A stretch of 64,000 bases of DNA, taken from contig PAQL01000029.1 in NCBI GenBank assembly GCA_002709295.1, forward strand, positions 79,687 through 143,686, in the 5' to 3' direction. The notes beneath the pieces are model-generated. The model made no database searches, had not been told where the DNA came from, and worked only from the letters and a program-made list of their open reading frames with translations. Origin of the DNA: Phycisphaerae bacterium. Its GTDB lineage: Bacteria > Planctomycetota > Phycisphaerae > Phycisphaerales > SM1A02. Below, in pieces: positions 49,671 through 59,105 of this stretch (positions are counted from its first letter, which is position 1; each line of letters begins with the position of its first letter). A program made the position numbers and the translations under genes.

Positions 49671-50501
49671 ATGGAAGGAATCCGCTCCCTACTCGACGCT
49701 TTCCGAGGCTACGGCCCACTGGAGCTGGTCGTCGAGCTGTCGCTCATCTGGCTGGTGGTGTGGACCATTCTCCGGTTCCTCCGGAGGTCCAGTGGCGCCG
49801 GCGTGATCCGCGGATTCGCGGTGCTGGTCATCGTCTTCGCGATCGTCCTCAGACTCACCGGGGACGAGAACGACACCCTCGCCAGAGTCCGCTTCCTCAG
49901 CGACCGGGTCATCAGTCTGGTGGCGATCATGCTGGTGGTCGTCTTCCAGCCCGAACTCCGCCAGGCCATGATCACCCTGGGACAGGCCAAGCTCTTCGGA
50001 CGCCGGCCGACGGCGCGGAACGCCGTGGTCGAGGCGGTCGCCGACGCGGTGGACTTCCTGGCCAAGAGTCAGTTCGGAGCGATCATCGTCTTCGAACGCC
50101 GACTGGGCCTCGAGAGCCTCATGAAGAACTGCGTCCGGATCGACGCCACCGTCGATTCGAGACTGCTCCAGGCGATCTTCTACCCCAACAACCCTCTTCA
50201 CGATCTGGCGGTGGTGATTCGCGGCGAGCGGATCGTGGCCGCCAAGGTGCAGCTTCCCCTCGCTCCGCCGGGCATGGTGCCCAGCCAGCTCGGCAGCCGG
50301 CATCGAGCCGCGGTCGGCGTCACGCTCGATTCCGACTGCATCGTGGTGGTGGTCAGCGAGGAGAACGGTCGCATCAGACTCGCCGAGCAGGGTGAGCTGA
50401 GCCCGCCGATCGCCAAAGATCGCCTCGCCGAGGAACTCGCTCGACGTCTGGGCGCCCCGCCGCAGAAGCCCGCCGAACCCCGCCTCGAGGAGACCGCATG
50501 A
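49671..50501 (+). CDS. cdaA: Diadenylate cyclase CdaA (variant active-site motif)
   Basis: A 276-residue membrane enzyme predicted to make c-di-AMP from two ATP. Three N-terminal transmembrane segments (18-37, 47-62, 78-92) are followed by the DisA_N domain: FGAIIVFERRLGLE, the substrate loop NPLHDLAVVI and the RHR motif at 210-212 (GSRHRAAVGV). The normal DGA triad reads DLA here (Asp178-Leu179-Ala180); the Asp is kept. Translation starts at ATG 49671 or, if leaderless, TTG 49665. Its TGA overlaps the ATG of cdaR (ATGA), the usual pairing. Confidence 0.9.
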   Translation: MEGIRSLLDAFRGYGPLELVVELSLIWLVVWTILRFLRRSSGAGVIRGFAVLVIVFAIVLRLTGDENDTLARVRFLSDRVISLVAIMLVVVFQPELRQAMITLGQAKLFGRRPTARNAVVEAVADAVDFLAKSQFGAIIVFERRLGLESLMKNCVRIDATVDSRLLQAIFYPNNPLHDLAVVIRGERIVAAKVQLPLAPPGMVPSQLGSRHRAAVGVTLDSDCIVVVVSEENGRIRLAEQGELSPPIAKDRLAEELARRLGAPPQKPAEPRLEETA

Positions 50502-51568
50502 CCGATCGAAGCGTGTCATCCCGGGAGCGGATCGTCACCATCCTGACCGTGACCCTGGTCACCCTCCTGATCTGGATGTGGGCGGCCGGAGAGACCCGAC
50601 GGACGGAGCGGGAGTTCGCATCCCTGTCCTTCATCCCGCCGACGGAGGGCAGTCTTCGCATCACCCCGTCCGAGATCGCCAACGTCGAGTTCGAGATCCG
50701 AGGGCCGCAGCGGGCGATCGCCAAGGCGACGGAGCGATTCCGGACCCTGATCAGCATTCCGGTGGGCGCCTATGGGGTGCCCGCGGACCCCGGGGAGCAC
50801 CGAATCAGGATGCAGGACCTCGCCGCGGCCCTGGTCGCGGAGTGGCGACTTCCGGTGACCGTGCTCTCCGCCGATCCTCCCTCCCTCGACGTCACCATCG
50901 AATCCCTGACCCGGAGGAATGTGCGGGTCGCCGCCCTGCTGCCCGATTCGGTCCGGACGACCGGGAACACCGAGGTCTCCCCCGCATCGGCGGTGATCGA
51001 ACTTCCCGGTGACCCGACCAGACTCGACAGCCTCGGAGAACTGGTCCTGGATGCCCGGGTCGAACGGAGCGACCTCGAGGGTCGGCTTCCCGGCGCTCTT
51101 CATCGCATCCAGGTGCCGCTGCAGGTCCCCGCGGAACTCGCGGAGCGACTGAAGGGCCTCGGCATCGACCCCGGGACGATCCGACCCGACCCCCTGAATG
51201 CCCAGGTGACCCTGACCCTGGATTCCAACGACGTCGAGTTCACCCTTCCGAATCCGGTTCCGGTGCAGATCGCAGGTCCCCCCACCGCTCTCGAGGACTG
51301 GGTGGTGACCATCGATCCCGGCAGCGCGTTCCTTCGCAATGTGGTGTTGCGCGGCCCCAGGGACGTGATCCGCCAACTCGAGCAGCGACAGGGGGGACTC
51401 GGCGTGATCGCGTTCGTGCATCTGACCAGCGACGACCTGCTGACCCGGGTCGAGGAGAAGCCGGTCACCCTCTGGAGCCTGCCCGAGAGTGTCGAGGTCA
51501 CCTCGGTCGACAACGATGCGACCAGCAGCCCGCGGATCCGACTCGTGATCGGCGAACGCAAGGACTGA
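50498..51568 (+). CDS. cdaR: YbbR-domain regulator of CdaA
   Basis: A 356-residue protein with one N-terminal transmembrane segment (ILTVTLVTLLIWMWAAGE) and a series of about three YbbR-type beta modules in the extracytoplasmic part (repeats such as FEIRGPQRAIAKATER, AVIELPGDPTRLDSLG, VVLRGPRDVIRQLEQR, each with 'V-x-G-P-x-x-x-L/I'). YbbR proteins next to cdaA are known partners that modulate cyclase activity. Start coupling to cdaA is direct. Confidence 0.88.
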   Translation: MTDRSVSSRERIVTILTVTLVTLLIWMWAAGETRRTEREFASLSFIPPTEGSLRITPSEIANVEFEIRGPQRAIAKATERFRTLISIPVGAYGVPADPGEHRIRMQDLAAALVAEWRLPVTVLSADPPSLDVTIESLTRRNVRVAALLPDSVRTTGNTEVSPASAVIELPGDPTRLDSLGELVLDARVERSDLEGRLPGALHRIQVPLQVPAELAERLKGLGIDPGTIRPDPLNAQVTLTLDSNDVEFTLPNPVPVQIAGPPTALEDWVVTIDPGSAFLRNVVLRGPRDVIRQLEQRQGGLGVIAFVHLTSDDLLTRVEEKPVTLWSLPESVEVTSVDNDATSSPRIRLVIGERKD

Positions 51569-51590
51569 GACCCCGACCTCGATCGGCCCT

Positions 51591-51625
51591 GCGGATCAGA
51601 CCCAGCGGATCAGACCCAGCGGATC
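51591..51625. repeat. 14-bp direct repeat, 2.5 copies, at the tyrS 3' end
   Basis: GCGGATCAGACCCA occurs twice in tandem with a third partial copy (GCGGATC). It spans the tyrS stop codon, so the last codons and the stop are duplicated just downstream of the gene. Confidence 0.85.
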
Positions 51626-52923
51626 GCGGCCCAGTTCTTCCGACCCCGACGCAGGAGGGTGAATCCACCCTCGAGCAGGTCGTCGGTGACCAGCGCCCGA
51701 TCCTCGGTGACCTGATCACCGTTGATCCGCACCGCTCCCCCCCCGATGAACTCCCGGACCTCCCGGTTGCTGGAGGCGAGCCCGAGGGCCTTGAGAAGCT
51801 GTCCGATGGTGGGAGGCTCTGCGGTCGCCAGTTCCTCACGAGGTCGTTCGACCACCCCGATGTCCTCGGCGATGGCCGAGAGACTCGCCGCGGCGAGTCC
51901 GCGGACTTCTCCGCTGAACAGGGCTTCGGCGGCCTGTCGGGCTGCCTCGACCTCCCGGGTGCCGTGGAGCATGGCGGTGACCTCGTCGGCCAGTCGCTTC
52001 TGGGCGGCGCGTTCCTGGGGCCGCTCCTCGGTCGCGGTCGCCAGCCCCTCGATCTCCTCCCGCTCGAGGTAGGTGAACCATCGAAGGTAGTTCACGACAT
52101 CCGCGTCGGAGGAGTTCAGCCAGAACTGGTGGAATCGGTACGGACTGGTCCGGGCCTCGGTCAGCCAGATCGCCCCGGACTCGGACTTGCCGAACTTGCC
52201 GCCGTCCGCCTTGGTGACCAGCGGCGTGGTGAGCCCGAAGGTCTCGGCCCCGACGGTGCCGTCGGCTCCATCGTCGACCCGTTCCAGACGTCGGACCAGA
52301 TCGATGCCCGCGACGATGTTCCCGTACTGATCGCTCCCCCCCATCTGGAGGGTCACGCCCCGGGTGCGGAACAGGTGGAGGAAGTCGTAGGCCTGAAGGA
52401 CCTGGTAGCTGAACTCGGTGTAGCTGATCCCCTGCTCACGTTCGTTGAGCCGGGCGGAGACGGACTCCTTCTGCATCATCACGTTCACCGAGAAGTGCTT
52501 CCCGATGTCCCGCAGCAGTTCGATGTAGCCGATCCGTCCCAGCCAGTCGATGTTGTCCACCAGCTCGGCGGAGTTCGCCGAGCCGCTGGAGAAGTCGAGG
52601 ATGCGTTCGAAGATCGGCCGGATCGACTGCACGTTGGCCTCGACCTGTTCCATGGTCAGCAGAGGTCGTTCGGCGCTCTTGCCGCTCGGGTCCCCGATCA
52701 TCCCCGTGCCCCCGCCCATGAGGGCCACCGGACGATGCCCGGCCCGCTGAAGACGTCCGAGCAGGATGATGCTCACGAGGTTGCCGATGGTCAGGCTGTC
52801 GGCGGTCGGGTCGTATCCGACGTACGCGGCACGACATCCCCCATCCAGGTGGGCTCCGAGATCATCGGAGGTGGCCTGATGGAGGAGTCCGCGCCAGCGA
52901 AGATCTTCGAGGAAGGCGTTCAT
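51610..52923 (-). CDS. tyrS: Tyrosyl-tRNA synthetase
   Basis: A 437-residue class I synthetase. YVGYDPTADSLTIGNL is the HIGH region (here TIGN), followed by MGGGTGMIGDPSGKS, the tyrosine-binding YTEFSYQVLQAYDFLHL, QMGGSDQYGNI and the KMSKS-like KFGKS. A C-terminal S4 RNA-binding domain follows (ALGLASSNREVREFIGGGAV). Size and order are those of bacterial TyrRS. A 14-bp tandem repeat overlaps the 3' end. Confidence 0.94.
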   Translation of the reverse strand: MNAFLEDLRWRGLLHQATSDDLGAHLDGGCRAAYVGYDPTADSLTIGNLVSIILLGRLQRAGHRPVALMGGGTGMIGDPSGKSAERPLLTMEQVEANVQSIRPIFERILDFSSGSANSAELVDNIDWLGRIGYIELLRDIGKHFSVNVMMQKESVSARLNEREQGISYTEFSYQVLQAYDFLHLFRTRGVTLQMGGSDQYGNIVAGIDLVRRLERVDDGADGTVGAETFGLTTPLVTKADGGKFGKSESGAIWLTEARTSPYRFHQFWLNSSDADVVNYLRWFTYLEREEIEGLATATEERPQERAAQKRLADEVTAMLHGTREVEAARQAAEALFSGEVRGLAAASLSAIAEDIGVVERPREELATAEPPTIGQLLKALGLASSNREVREFIGGGAVRINGDQVTEDRALVTDDLLEGGFTLLRRGRKNWAAIRWV

Positions 52924-53004
52924 CGTCTAGAGAGGTCCGGATGCGTGAGCGTGTCGGGGATCCTGCACTTCATCGGTTCCCCGCGGACCTTCGCTGGAGC
53001 CGGT

Positions 53005-54087
53005 TCAGGCACCCGCGAGCGAACGGGCCTTCTCCGCGATGTCCGCGATCATCGAGTTCCAGGAGTCGTTGAACGAATCCCGTCCGTCGATCTGGAGTCT
53101 GGCGGCCAGGGCGTCGAGATCGACTCCGGCGGCCGTGAACCTCTCCAGCATGGCCGGCGAGTCACCGCCGTCGAGCGGCAGGGGGTCGCCGGGATCGCCA
53201 TGGTCATGGAAGGCGAGCAGGGTCTTCTCGGGCATGGTGTTGACGGTGTTCGGAGCGGCGAGCCCGTCGATGTACATGGTGTCGGGCAGGGAGGGATCCT
53301 TGGTGCCGGTGGAGGCGAACAGAAGCCTCTGCGGCGTCGCCCCCGCGGCGATCAGTCCCTTCCAGCGATCGGTGGAGCAGAAGTCGACGAACGCCTTGTA
53401 GCAGTCGCCGCCGATGGCCAGGCCGAGCCGGTCCTTGAGTTCCGCTCCGGCCGAATCTCCCACCGCTCGATCCCAGCGACTGATGAACAGGCTGGCGACC
53501 GAGCAGACCTTCGGATCCAGTCCCGCCTCGATCCGCCGCTCGATCCCCCGGGTGTACGCCTCGGCGGCCGCGAGGTAGTGATCCTTGCTGAACAGCAGCG
53601 TCACGTTGATCGGCACGCCCGCGAAGATCAACGCCTCGATCGCCGGCACGCCCTCGGGCGTGCCGGGGACCTTGATGTACAGATTGTCGCGGTCCGCCCG
53701 TGCATGAAGGTCACGAGCCTGGGCGACCGTGGAGTCGGTGTCGTTGGCGAGCAGCGGGGAGACTTCGAGGCTCACCCAGCCGTCGATGCCCGCGGTGTCC
53801 TTGTGGATCGGAGCGAAGAGGTCCGCGGCCCGGCGCAGATCGGCCATCGCGAGCTCGAAGAAGAGCTGTTCGGTGTCGAGTCCCCTGCCCTCCAGCTCCC
53901 GGATCTGAGGCTCGTAGCTCGCCGACCCCGCGATCGCCTTCTGGAAGATGGAGGGATTCGAGGTCAGCCCGGTGACCGACAGATCGGCGATGTATCTCGC
54001 CAGGGTCCCGTCGTCGAGGAGATCTCGGGTGATGTTGTCGAGCCAGAGGCTCTGGCCGAGGGCGTGGAGATCAGCGGTGGCGGTCAT
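53005..54087 (-). CDS. tal: Transaldolase
   Basis: A 360-residue pentose-phosphate enzyme moving a dihydroxyacetone unit between sugar phosphates. Motifs: LSVTGLTSNPSIFQKAI near 37-53, WVSLEVSPLLANDT, the Schiff-base lysine in NLYIKVPGTPEG, INVTLLFS, CSVASLFISRWD. The length fits the longer bacterial transaldolase type (TalB/mycobacterial class). The true start is ATG 54087; the open frame beyond it is antisense to pgi. It is divergent from pgi (123 bp between the starts). Confidence 0.94.
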   Translation of the reverse strand: MTATADLHALGQSLWLDNITRDLLDDGTLARYIADLSVTGLTSNPSIFQKAIAGSASYEPQIRELEGRGLDTEQLFFELAMADLRRAADLFAPIHKDTAGIDGWVSLEVSPLLANDTDSTVAQARDLHARADRDNLYIKVPGTPEGVPAIEALIFAGVPINVTLLFSKDHYLAAAEAYTRGIERRIEAGLDPKVCSVASLFISRWDRAVGDSAGAELKDRLGLAIGGDCYKAFVDFCSTDRWKGLIAAGATPQRLLFASTGTKDPSLPDTMYIDGLAAPNTVNTMPEKTLLAFHDHGDPGDPLPLDGGDSPAMLERFTAAGVDLDALAARLQIDGRDSFNDSWNSMIADIAEKARSLAGA

Positions 54088-54210
54088 GGCTCGTTCCAGA
54101 TCTGATTGGCGGGGGCGGTTGCATTTGCGGTCGGTCCTCCGGAAGGGTATCACGCACGACGGCGGTGGCGGACCGCCCATTCCCCCGACCCACCCCCGGC
54201 GACCGAAACC

Positions 54211-55884
54211 ATGCCTTCCAGGAAGATCCCCAGCGTCAGTGAACTCGTGAGCCGACCGGCCACCAACCGCCTTCCCGCCTGGAAGGCGCTTGCGGCCCGA
54301 AGTCGACGGTCGGGACGGACCGGCCTCCGGGATCTGTTCGCCGCCGACTCCCGCCGGGCGTCGCGATTCACCGTCGAGGCTCTGGGAATCACCTTCGACC
54401 ACTCCAAGCATCTGATCGACACGAAGACCATGGACCTCCTCTTCGACCTCGCCGAGGAGGCCGGCGTGACCGGTCACCGCGACGCGATGTTCGCGGGCGA
54501 GCGGATCAACGTCACCGAGGACCGGGCCGTGCTGCATGTCGCGCTGAGGGCGCCGAAGGGCGCGGTCATCGAGGTCGACGGCGAGAACGTGGTCCCCCAC
54601 GTGCACGAGGTCCTCGGGAGGATGGGCCGGTTCGCGAACAAGGTCCGCGGGGGACGCTGGCTGGGCCATTCCGGACGCCCCGTCCGGAACGTGATCAACA
54701 TCGGCATCGGCGGATCGGATCTCGGTCCGGCGATGGCCTACGACGCGATGCGCAAGTGGGCGAGCGACGACCTGACCGTCCGCTTCGTCTCCAACGTGGA
54801 CGCCAACGACTTCGTCGAGAAGACCCGGGACCTGGATCCGGAGGAGACGCTCTTCATCGTCTCGAGCAAGACCTTCACCACCCTCGAGACGATGACCAAC
54901 GCCCACACCGCCCGTCGCTGGGTGCTCAAGGCCTTCGACGGCGACAAGGCCGCCGCCGCCCGTCACTTCGTCGCGGTCTCGACCAATGCCGCGGAAGTCG
55001 AGAAGTTCGGCATCGACACCGCCAACATGTTCGGCTTCTGGGACTGGGTGGGCGGCCGCTACTCCATGGACTCGGCGATCGGCCTCAGCACCATGATCGC
55101 GGTCGGCCCGAAGCGATTCCGCGAGCTGCTCGACGGCTTCCACGACATGGACGAGCACTTCCGGACCGCTCCCCCACGTCGCAATCTCCCGATGATCCAG
55201 GCCCTGATCGGCATCTGGAACGCCTGTTTCCTCGACGCGGACACCGTCGCGGTGCTCCCCTACGACCAGTACCTGGATCGCTTCAGCGCCTATCTCCAGC
55301 AGCTGGAGATGGAATCCAACGGCAAGCACGTGACCCTGGCGGGCAAGCACGTCTCGTGGGGCACCTGCCCGGTGATCTGGGGCCAGCCCGGCACCAACGG
55401 GCAGCACGCCTTCTACCAGATGATCCATCAGGGAACCCGCATCGTCCCCTGCGACTTCCTGGTCTTCGCGGACCCGGTCAACAAGGTCGGCGACCATCAC
55501 GACAAGCTGGTGGCGAACGTCTTCGCCCAGACCGAGGCCCTCGCCTTCGGGAAGACCCTCGAGGAGATCCTCGCCGAGGGCGTGGATCCGAAGGTGGCCC
55601 CGCACAAGGTGATGGAGGGCGACCGCCCGACCAGCACCTTCCTCTGCGACAAGCTCAGCCCGCGGATGCTCGGCCGTCTCATCGCGATGTACGAGCACAA
55701 GGTCTTCGTGCAGGGATCGATCTGGAGGGTGAACAGCTTCGATCAGTGGGGCGTCGAACTCGGCAAGAAGCTCGCCCAGGCGATCATCCCCGAGCTCCGG
55801 TCGAAGGACCGGCCCCGGCTGAAGCACGACGGTTCGACCAACGCCCTGATCCGGAAGTACCGCGGTCTTCGCGGACGATCCTGA
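54211..55884 (+). CDS. pgi: Glucose-6-phosphate isomerase
   Basis: A 557-residue glycolytic enzyme (glucose 6-P to fructose 6-P). Motifs: [73 protein letters not shown] (catalytic Glu/His region) and the C-terminal [12 protein letters not shown] with its conserved Lys. It shares a divergent promoter region with transaldolase, joining glycolysis and pentose phosphate functions. It converges with the desulfurase gene, with 12 bp between the stops. Confidence 0.96.
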   Translation: MPSRKIPSVSELVSRPATNRLPAWKALAARSRRSGRTGLRDLFAADSRRASRFTVEALGITFDHSKHLIDTKTMDLLFDLAEEAGVTGHRDAMFAGERINVTEDRAVLHVALRAPKGAVIEVDGENVVPHVHEVLGRMGRFANKVRGGRWLGHSGRPVRNVINIGIGGSDLGPAMAYDAMRKWASDDLTVRFVSNVDANDFVEKTRDLDPEETLFIVSSKTFTTLETMTNAHTARRWVLKAFDGDKAAAARHFVAVSTNAAEVEKFGIDTANMFGFWDWVGGRYSMDSAIGLSTMIAVGPKRFRELLDGFHDMDEHFRTAPPRRNLPMIQALIGIWNACFLDADTVAVLPYDQYLDRFSAYLQQLEMESNGKHVTLAGKHVSWGTCPVIWGQPGTNGQHAFYQMIHQGTRIVPCDFLVFADPVNKVGDHHDKLVANVFAQTEALAFGKTLEEILAEGVDPKVAPHKVMEGDRPTSTFLCDKLSPRMLGRLIAMYEHKVFVQGSIWRVNSFDQWGVELGKKLAQAIIPELRSKDRPRLKHDGSTNALIRKYRGLRGRS

Positions 55885-55896
55885 CCCCGGATCCGC

Positions 55897-57084
55897 TCAA
55901 CCGGTGACCGAGGTGGCGATCGACTCCACCACCCGGTTCACGACCTCGATCGCGGCATCGATCTCCTCATCGGTGGTGAATCGCGAGTAGGAGAATCGGA
56001 TCGATCCGTGGGCGAGCGGTTCCGGCACCCCCATCGCCAGCAGGACCGGCGAGGGCTCGAGGGATCCGCTGGAGCAGGCCGCTCCGGCGCTGGCCATGAG
56101 GTCGCGCTCGCTCATCGCCATGAGCATTCCCTCCGCCGCGAGTCGCGGGAAGGCGACGCTCGAGGTGGTCCAGAGCCGGGGAGCGTCCTCCCCGTTGACC
56201 ACCACTTCGGAGGTCCCCTCCAGCGCCGTTCGCACGCCGGTCTCGAAACGAGCTCGTCGAGCCTCGAGGGTCGTGATCGAATCCGGGGCGTCGGCATCGT
56301 CCGAGACCCGCTTCAGCCAGGCCGCGGCGTGTTCGGCGGCCATGCCCATGCCCACGATCGCCGGAACGTTCTCGGTGCCCCCGCGACGATCGCGTTCCTG
56401 GCCGCCGCCGGTGATCGAGGGCTCGAGCTTCACGCCACGACCGACGAAGAGACCGCCGGCACCCTTGGTGCCGTGAAACTTGTGAGCCGCGAAGGAGAGG
56501 AGATCGACGTCGAGCGACGCGACGTCGACCGGCATCCGGCCCACCGCCTGCACCGCATCGGTGTGGAAGCGGACTCCGTGCTCCCGGCAGAGACGGCCGA
56601 GTTCCGCGACCGGCTGGATGACCCCGGTCTCGTTGTTGACCCACATCACGCTCGCGATCGCGATCTCGTCGCCGTGATCGGTCAGCATCGATTCGAAGGC
56701 CTCGAGATCGACCACCCCGTCGGAACGATGGCGGATCCAGTGGACCGATGCCCCTTCCTTCTCCAGGCGCTCGACGGTGTCGCGGACCGCGGAATGCTCG
56801 AGACGGCTGGTCGCGATCGCGGACCGGTCCCCGGTGGTGGCCAGGACCCCCCGCAACGCGAGGTTGGCGGCTTCGGTGCCCCCGGAGCAGAGGAGGAGGT
56901 CCCGGGCCCGGCACCCGATCAGACGCGCGACCTGGTCCCGTGCGAGTTCGATGCGACGCCGGGCGGCGATGCCGGCCCGATGCGTGCTCGAGGGATTCGC
57001 CCAGTCCTCGCGAAGGCACGACTCGACGGCCTCGAGCACTTCGGGAAGCGGTGGCGTGGTGGCGTTGTGATCGAGGTAGGTCAT
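55897..57084 (-). CDS. Cysteine desulfurase (NifS/IscS type)
   Basis: A 395-residue PLP enzyme that takes sulfur from cysteine for iron-sulfur clusters or thiolated tRNA. YLDHNATTPP begins the protein, CSGGTEAANLAL binds PLP phosphate, Lys202 in AAHKFHGTKGAG forms the aldimine, and Cys337 in SAGAACSSGS carries the persulfide. The short catalytic loop suits the class I NifS/IscS group. ATG 57084 is preferred over ATG 57120. No iscU or mnmA is adjacent, so the acceptor is unclear. Confidence 0.92.
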   Translation of the reverse strand: MTYLDHNATTPPLPEVLEAVESCLREDWANPSSTHRAGIAARRRIELARDQVARLIGCRARDLLLCSGGTEAANLALRGVLATTGDRSAIATSRLEHSAVRDTVERLEKEGASVHWIRHRSDGVVDLEAFESMLTDHGDEIAIASVMWVNNETGVIQPVAELGRLCREHGVRFHTDAVQAVGRMPVDVASLDVDLLSFAAHKFHGTKGAGGLFVGRGVKLEPSITGGGQERDRRGGTENVPAIVGMGMAAEHAAAWLKRVSDDADAPDSITTLEARRARFETGVRTALEGTSEVVVNGEDAPRLWTTSSVAFPRLAAEGMLMAMSERDLMASAGAACSSGSLEPSPVLLAMGVPEPLAHGSIRFSYSRFTTDEEIDAAIEVVNRVVESIATSVTG

Positions 57085-57178
57085 GTCCTGCTCATCGGCT
57101 TCGACTCCGGTCCTGCACATCGAGGCGACCTCGGAAGCCGACTCCCAGACGGTACCCTAGGACCGAACTGGAGTGACC

Positions 57179-58996
57179 ATGCGCATCCTTTCCAACGTCC
57201 CCCTTCGCGGACTCCTGCCCGGACTGCTGCTTCTGGCCATCCCGGCCTGCGAGACCCCCGGGCCCGGACCGGGGGCTCCCCCCGAAGCGGTGGTCGAAGG
57301 CAGGGTGCCCACGAATGCGGACGTCGCCGTCTCCCCGGTCTCCGGGGAGCGGTTCGCGAAGGCCGCCGTCGCCGCGGACTCCCGCATCGCGAGTCTCGCC
57401 GGCGTCGAGATCATGCAGGCCGGCGGCAACGCGGTCGACGCCGCGATCGCGACCGCCCTGACCCTCTCGGTGACGAGGCCGTACTCCTGCGGACTCGGGG
57501 GTGGAGGATTCATGATCGTCTTCGATCCGGAGACCGGAGAGTCGATCGCCCTGGACTACCGCGAGACGTGTCCCGCCGGGGTCGGACCGAGCTACTACGT
57601 CGATCAGGAACCGACCGCCAGCGGCTACGACCCGAGTCGGTACGGTGGACGCGCAGTCGGCGTCCCGGGCCAGATCCCCGGCATGGTCGCGGCCCATCGA
57701 CGCTGGGGTTCGCTGCCCCTCGAGACCGTGGTGGGACCCGCGGTCCGGGCCGCCCGCGAGGGGTTCGCCGTCGACGAGGACTACCTGAGAGCCGTCGACG
57801 GGGTGCGCGGTGTGCGCCGGTCGCATCCCGACCTCCGCCCCATCAGCGACCGGGTCTGGATCGATCTCTGCAACGAGGGTCGGCTCGAGATCGGCGACGT
57901 GATTCGACAGCCGGCTCTCGGCGACTACCTCGAACGATTCGGTCGGGAGGGACTCGAATCCTGGAGCGGGCCCTCGGGTGTCGCGTCCGCGGTCGTCGGC
58001 GCGGATCGTGCCGCCGACGGCGACATGACGATCGCGGACATCAGGGAGTACCAGGTCGCCTGGCGCAGACCACTGGTCGTCGAGGACGCCATGGACGGCA
58101 TCGACGCGATCCTGATGCCGCCTCCCAGCTCCGGCGGCATCGCCATCGCCCAGATCCTCCGCATGACCGACCGACGACGGGAGGCCTTCGGCGACCCCTC
58201 TCCCGGCGACCCCGCCTACTCCGAGCTGCTCACCGGGGCGTTCCGCCACGCCTTCGCCGATCGCGCCCGCCATCTGGCGGATCCCGACTTCTCCCCGGTG
58301 CCGGTCGAGGCGCTTCTCGAGCCCGCGGCGGTCGATGCCGCCGCGGATCGACTCCGACCCGGAACCATCGTCCCCGCGGACGACTGCGGAGTGCTTCCCC
58401 CGGCCCCCGCCACCGCCCTCGACGACCACGGCACCAGCCACTTCAGCGTGATCGATCCCGACGGCATGACCGTCGCCTGCACCCAGACCATCAACGGCAC
58501 CTTCGGTTCGCTGGTGTCCGTTCCGTCGATCGGGGTGATCCTCAACAACGAGATGAACGACTTCACCACGGTGCCGGGGACCGCGAACATGTTCGGCCTC
58601 TCGCAATCGGACCGAAACCTTCCGGAACCCGGCAAGCGACCGTTGTCGAGCATGTCCCCGTCGATCATCGTGAAGGATGGAAGGACCCTCATGACCGCGG
58701 GAGCCAGCGGAGGCCCGCGGATCATCACCGGCACGGTCCAGGTCATGCTCCGCGTGCTTCATGGCGGCGCGGGAACCGCGGATGCGGTGGGCGGGGGAAG
58801 GATCCATCACCAGTGGGCCCCCGACGTGGTCCGCGTGGAGCCGGGCCAGGAGGACTGCGACGAGCATCTGCGGTCGATCGGTCATCAGACCACCTCGACC
58901 GGCGGCGTCGGCGTGGTGCAGGCCATCGTGGTTCACGAGGACGGTCTCGAGCCGGCGAGTGATCCTCGCAAGGGCGGCCGGGCCGCCGGCTGGTGA
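57179..58996 (+). CDS. ggt: Gamma-glutamyltranspeptidase, predicted lipoprotein
   Basis: A 605-residue N-terminal nucleophile hydrolase. The signal ends in lipobox AIPAC (Cys24), so it should be a lipid-anchored periplasmic enzyme. The large-subunit region shows GGNAVDAAIATALTLSV, GLGGGGFM and DYRETCP; cleavage should occur before Thr419 in DDHGTSHFSVID, followed by the small-subunit INGTFGSLVS and PLSSMSPSI. It breaks glutathione and other gamma-glutamyl compounds. GGAG 5 nt before ATG 57179 supports the start. Confidence 0.93.
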   Translation: MRILSNVPLRGLLPGLLLLAIPACETPGPGPGAPPEAVVEGRVPTNADVAVSPVSGERFAKAAVAADSRIASLAGVEIMQAGGNAVDAAIATALTLSVTRPYSCGLGGGGFMIVFDPETGESIALDYRETCPAGVGPSYYVDQEPTASGYDPSRYGGRAVGVPGQIPGMVAAHRRWGSLPLETVVGPAVRAAREGFAVDEDYLRAVDGVRGVRRSHPDLRPISDRVWIDLCNEGRLEIGDVIRQPALGDYLERFGREGLESWSGPSGVASAVVGADRAADGDMTIADIREYQVAWRRPLVVEDAMDGIDAILMPPPSSGGIAIAQILRMTDRRREAFGDPSPGDPAYSELLTGAFRHAFADRARHLADPDFSPVPVEALLEPAAVDAAADRLRPGTIVPADDCGVLPPAPATALDDHGTSHFSVIDPDGMTVACTQTINGTFGSLVSVPSIGVILNNEMNDFTTVPGTANMFGLSQSDRNLPEPGKRPLSSMSPSIIVKDGRTLMTAGASGGPRIITGTVQVMLRVLHGGAGTADAVGGGRIHHQWAPDVVRVEPGQEDCDEHLRSIGHQTTSTGGVGVVQAIVVHEDGLEPASDPRKGGRAAGW

Positions 58997-59105
58997 GGGT
59001 GCCCGGCCCCCCGGGAGCCCGGCGGGAGGCCGCGCCCAATACCATGGTCCGCATGCCGAACCTGCCGCATCCGGCTCGTTGCCATGTCCATCCGGAGGGA
59101 ACGAG

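Noticed and set aside
53005..55827. A 940-codon minus frame antisense to pgi and continuous with transaldolase
   Set aside because: Only the part from ATG 54087 matches transaldolase. The rest mirrors the strongly coding pgi gene and reflects GC-rich third positions.
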